Below, one piece after another: positions 7,401 to 8,147 of a stretch of DNA of 8,147 bases. The stretch covers positions 1-8,147 of the forward strand of contig JAXDII010000053.1 in NCBI GenBank assembly GCA_034664085.1, read 5' to 3'. The notes below the pieces were generated by a model. That model was not told where the DNA came from, did not search any database, and saw nothing but the letters and a program-made list of their open reading frames with translations. The position numbers and the translations under genes are program-made. Numbering within the stretch: position 1 is the stretch's first letter; each line of letters opens with the position of its first letter. This DNA comes from JACVRW01 sp034664085 (GTDB lineage: Bacteria; Actinomycetota; Thermoleophilia; Solirubrobacterales; Thermoleophilaceae).

Positions 7401-7827
7401 TCCGAGCCTGACTCCCGACAGCAAGCCCGCGAGCGCGGTCTGCCAGGACGCGATCCACGAGCCCAACGACACGAAGGACGTGTCGAACCCGGTGTTCAGC
7501 GCCGACGAGACGCTCGAGAAGCTCTGCTCCGGCGATTCCGACTGGTTCAGGGTCGCCCCCACCGGCGGCGAGATCAGCATCCGCGTGGACCCCAACGAGG
7601 TGCTTGCTCCCGCCGTGGACCTCGTCCGGCCGGACGGCTCGATCGCCGCCTCCGCGCCCCCAGTTCTTCCTGGCGACATCCGCGTTGTGCAGGCGTCCGG
7701 GGTGACCGACCCCTACTACTACCTGCACGTGCGGGCTGCCGCGCCGCAGGAGGGCCCCTACTGCGTGGACATCACTCATGTGGCGGGCGAGCCGCAGTGC
7801 GACGACGAGGACGAGGTCGACCAGTAG
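4471..7827 (+). CDS. Large secreted protein: nine Ig-like tandem repeats plus C-terminal PPC-like domain
   Basis: The 1118-residue product has a basic N-terminus and a signal-peptide core at about residues 17-33, with cleavage likely after AQA (35) or ASA (37). ATG 4492 (Met8) is an equally good start; neither has a strong ribosome site. Nine related modules begin near residues 43, 131, 241, 341, 449, 555, 662, 772 and 879. Each runs roughly as xARTxDxDxDGKxDxVxLTFSE, strands, LxLxE, PxVxY, then VxDxAGN and a D-G-x-x-P link to the next. They resemble Ig-like repeats of bacterial surface proteins (SWM/Big-type), but the exact family is uncertain. Residues about 991-1106 look like a pre-peptidase C-terminal domain, with EPNDT (997-1001) and GDSDWFRV (1021-1028). 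The tail is acidic (CDDEDEVDQ). No sortase signal, lipobox or membrane anchor is seen. A role as adhesin or wall-associated stalk is inferred from architecture and position beside pilus genes; no catalytic domain was recognised. Confidence 0.85.
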   Translation: MERKTRRMARPVHIRHLLCALAAAALMLAAGAAQASAAPKIKRAAAVDTDGDGKVDAFDVTFSAKLPKAKGKARFTVSSFRVTGVGSLKGKRVRVRVAEGSACDLGAKPRIAFRRGAHRSRIDLGRKDRRAPRLTCAVTRDGDGDGHIDSIVLTWSRPVRSPASTGGGQFGVDRYSITSATAAKGRFVTLRLKEKAGYDTGDVPAVFYRKPRKASRGVRATARRRGTAASTTYNDTRDRAVARLISARTADSGLNGLVDGVVARFSESVKADPAAIAVSGARVTSVAKRSRDSFSANIAEGPLRGDSRPQVSFGTAAKVVRDLAGNVAPRTSVQAADGAAPVIVAARTYDRGGAGGRLDTLALTWSESVSHTADSDGSYPFGVTGYGVNSAGAASGVSLDLSLNEGPGPDGGLRPPVGYTRGAGAQVRDGAGNEAASHVFAGAGDGVAPRLLSARTVDSDSDGKLDRIRYEFSETISSAARTCPTCGFTVGSGLGTTSAFAGAGSAVEVGLIEGALNGALLPSASYSPLSGGDVRDPAGNAAPAGTAVAADGAPPVALDSYTGDSDSDARIDRVSVTFSEALSYPGDAGPATSFTATGYTVASVSPATGASLVLNLTESADPDTGSAPAIGYDGDDVELRDANGVEHANRSWPNLTRDAVAPDFVGARTADLNADTGNQVGKVDAVELVYSEEITGTPDVSDFKVNGVDPAAIAFDPQSVQLRVTEGFAYDTDVTMPVSYVPGDLTDVAEGPGDTVDAAPAAAVVAADGAEPAIVEAKTADTQGAANGKVDHVQMTFSEPITYVVPGLPAIDLTVPDMVPTAFTVDSATQLTATVSEATAPDGGAKPTLTVNDPARITDGADNGARTDPFVGTADEVAPVLVSARMGEAVSGACGTAVVNGKLDCVRGTWSETVVQPSGFSSMALGSPFTLSSLLTPPAGADVDAGFAEGSGPDRDRSSILTYTGGGADEVLDLAGNPSLTPDSKPASAVCQDAIHEPNDTKDVSNPVFSADETLEKLCSGDSDWFRVAPTGGEISIRVDPNEVLAPAVDLVRPDGSIAASAPPVLPGDIRVVQASGVTDPYYYLHVRAAAPQEGPYCVDITHVAGEPQCDDEDEVDQ
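4597..7437 (+). repeat. Nine diverged tandem Ig-like modules (coding)
   Basis: Module starts fall near bases 4597, 4861, 5191, 5491, 5815, 6133, 6454, 6784 and 7105, a period of about 265-335 bases (about 88-110 residues). Conservation is at protein level: an Asp/Gly loop, the [TR][FW]SE strand end, a Leu-x-Glu turn, and a D-x-AGN segment before the next module. Full DxDxDG loops are kept only in modules 1, 2, 5 and 6. The copies are well diverged at DNA level to the eye, so recent duplication is unlikely. Confidence 0.75.
7441..7788 (+). other. PPC-like (pre-peptidase C-terminal) domain within the large surface protein
   Basis: Residues about 991-1106 show the usual landmarks of this beta-sandwich domain in order: a leading Cys, E-P-N-D-T, a hydrophobic strand, G-D-S-D-W-F, a Gly-rich turn before ISIRVDP, VDLVRPDGS, and a final YYLHVRAA strand. 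C991 and C1019 could pair, and C1098 and C1110 could form a second pair. In proteases this domain is usually C-terminal to the catalytic part. Here it caps a repeat stalk with no protease domain, suggesting a binding or export role. Confidence 0.7.
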
Positions 7828-7844
7828 CACCAGCGAAGTAGTGT
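7817..7844 (+). promoter_or_regulatory. Possible sigma-70-type promoter for aroC, near-leaderless
   Basis: TAGTGT (7839-7844) fits the actinobacterial -10 pattern TANNNT. A 4-of-6 match to TTGACA, TCGACC (7817-7822), lies 16 bases upstream. Transcription would begin around 7851, about four bases before the aroC ATG at 7855, giving an almost leaderless message. The -35 is weak and overlaps the 3' end of the preceding gene. Read-through from the upstream genes is equally possible. Confidence 0.3.
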
Positions 7845-7854
7845 TGGGAGCGGC

Positions 7855-8147
7855 ATGCCGTTCCGCTTCACAACCGCAGGGGAGTCGCACGGGCCGGGCC
7901 TCACGGCCGTAATCGAGGGCCTCCCGGCCGGCCTCGAGCTGACCCCCGACGACATCGACGCCGACCTCGCGCGGCGCCAGCTCGGCCACGGCCGTGGCGG
8001 CAGGATGAAGATCGAGTCCGATCGCGCGGAGGTGACCTCGGGCGTGCGGCACGGCCGCACGCTGGGAAGCCCCATAGCGCTGCGGATGGCCAACCGCGAC
8101 TACGCCAACTGGGAGGAGCGGATGAATCCGTGGCCGGTCCAGGGCGA
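7855..8147 (+). CDS. aroC: Chorismate synthase, N-terminal part (3' end outside window)
   Basis: Chorismate synthase converts 5-enolpyruvylshikimate-3-phosphate to chorismate using reduced FMN, the last shikimate-pathway step, in the cytoplasm. The open frame from ATG 7855 gives 97 complete codons of a usual 360-400. The N-terminus MPFRFTTAGESHGPGL carries the family signature G-E-S-H-G followed by a hydrophobic run and E-G-L-P. Next come the substrate/FMN-site stretch RRQLGHGRGGRMKIE (about residues 41-55), a SGVRHGRTLGSPIAL segment, and NRDYANWEERMNPW. GGGAG (7846-7850) precedes the ATG by only four bases. The gene follows the surface-protein gene after 27 bases with no visible terminator, so it may be co-transcribed or use its own promoter. 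Confidence 0.97.
   Translation, partial: MPFRFTTAGESHGPGLTAVIEGLPAGLELTPDDIDADLARRQLGHGRGGRMKIESDRAEVTSGVRHGRTLGSPIALRMANRDYANWEERMNPWPVQG

Noticed and set aside
6205..8052. Minus-strand open frame of 615 codons spanning the repeat protein end and aroC start
   Set aside because: It overlaps the unmistakable N-terminus of chorismate synthase and has no domain of its own.

Overview
The window is GC-rich with G or C at most third codon positions, and every gene reads left to right. It begins inside a type IV pilus (T4P) gene cluster, continues through two secreted calcium-binding-type surface proteins, and ends in the first third or so of aroC. High GC, a pilMNO block close to a shikimate-pathway gene, and very Ala/Pro/Gly/Thr-rich linkers suggest a high-GC actinobacterium, possibly of the Thermoleophilia/Solirubrobacterales type. 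That placement rests on recalled gene order and protein style, not on a search.

Region 1 (1-3059) holds the C-terminal part of PilM, complete PilN, complete PilO, and a single-pass membrane protein in the position usually held by pilP. All three junctions are 4-base ATGA stop/start overlaps, so the genes are probably translationally coupled and their products made in fixed ratio. PilM is the cytoplasmic actin-like ATPase. PilN and PilO are bitopic proteins that together form the inner-membrane alignment platform of the pilus machine. The fourth protein has a DPF motif after its membrane segment, as PilP proteins do, but its C-terminal domain was not confidently recognised.

Region 2 (3060-7827) holds two Sec-exported proteins on the same strand, separated by short gaps. 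The first has an IPT/TIG-like domain followed by several Asp-rich thrombospondin-type-3/EF-loop-like repeats. The second is 1118 residues: nine Ig-like tandem modules of about 90-110 residues, then a pre-peptidase C-terminal (PPC)-like domain. Both have a strongly basic N-terminal part and an acidic remainder. Neither shows an LPXTG anchor, a lipobox or a C-terminal membrane helix.

Region 3 (7828-8147) is the start of chorismate synthase, a housekeeping gene that follows the surface-protein gene after 27 bases.

The most plausible reading is an ordinary T4P assembly operon carrying lineage-specific cargo: two secreted modular proteins that may be pilus-associated or cell-wall-associated adhesins. 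That link is inferred from gene order only. No RNA genes, mobile elements, CRISPR arrays or convincing terminators were seen.
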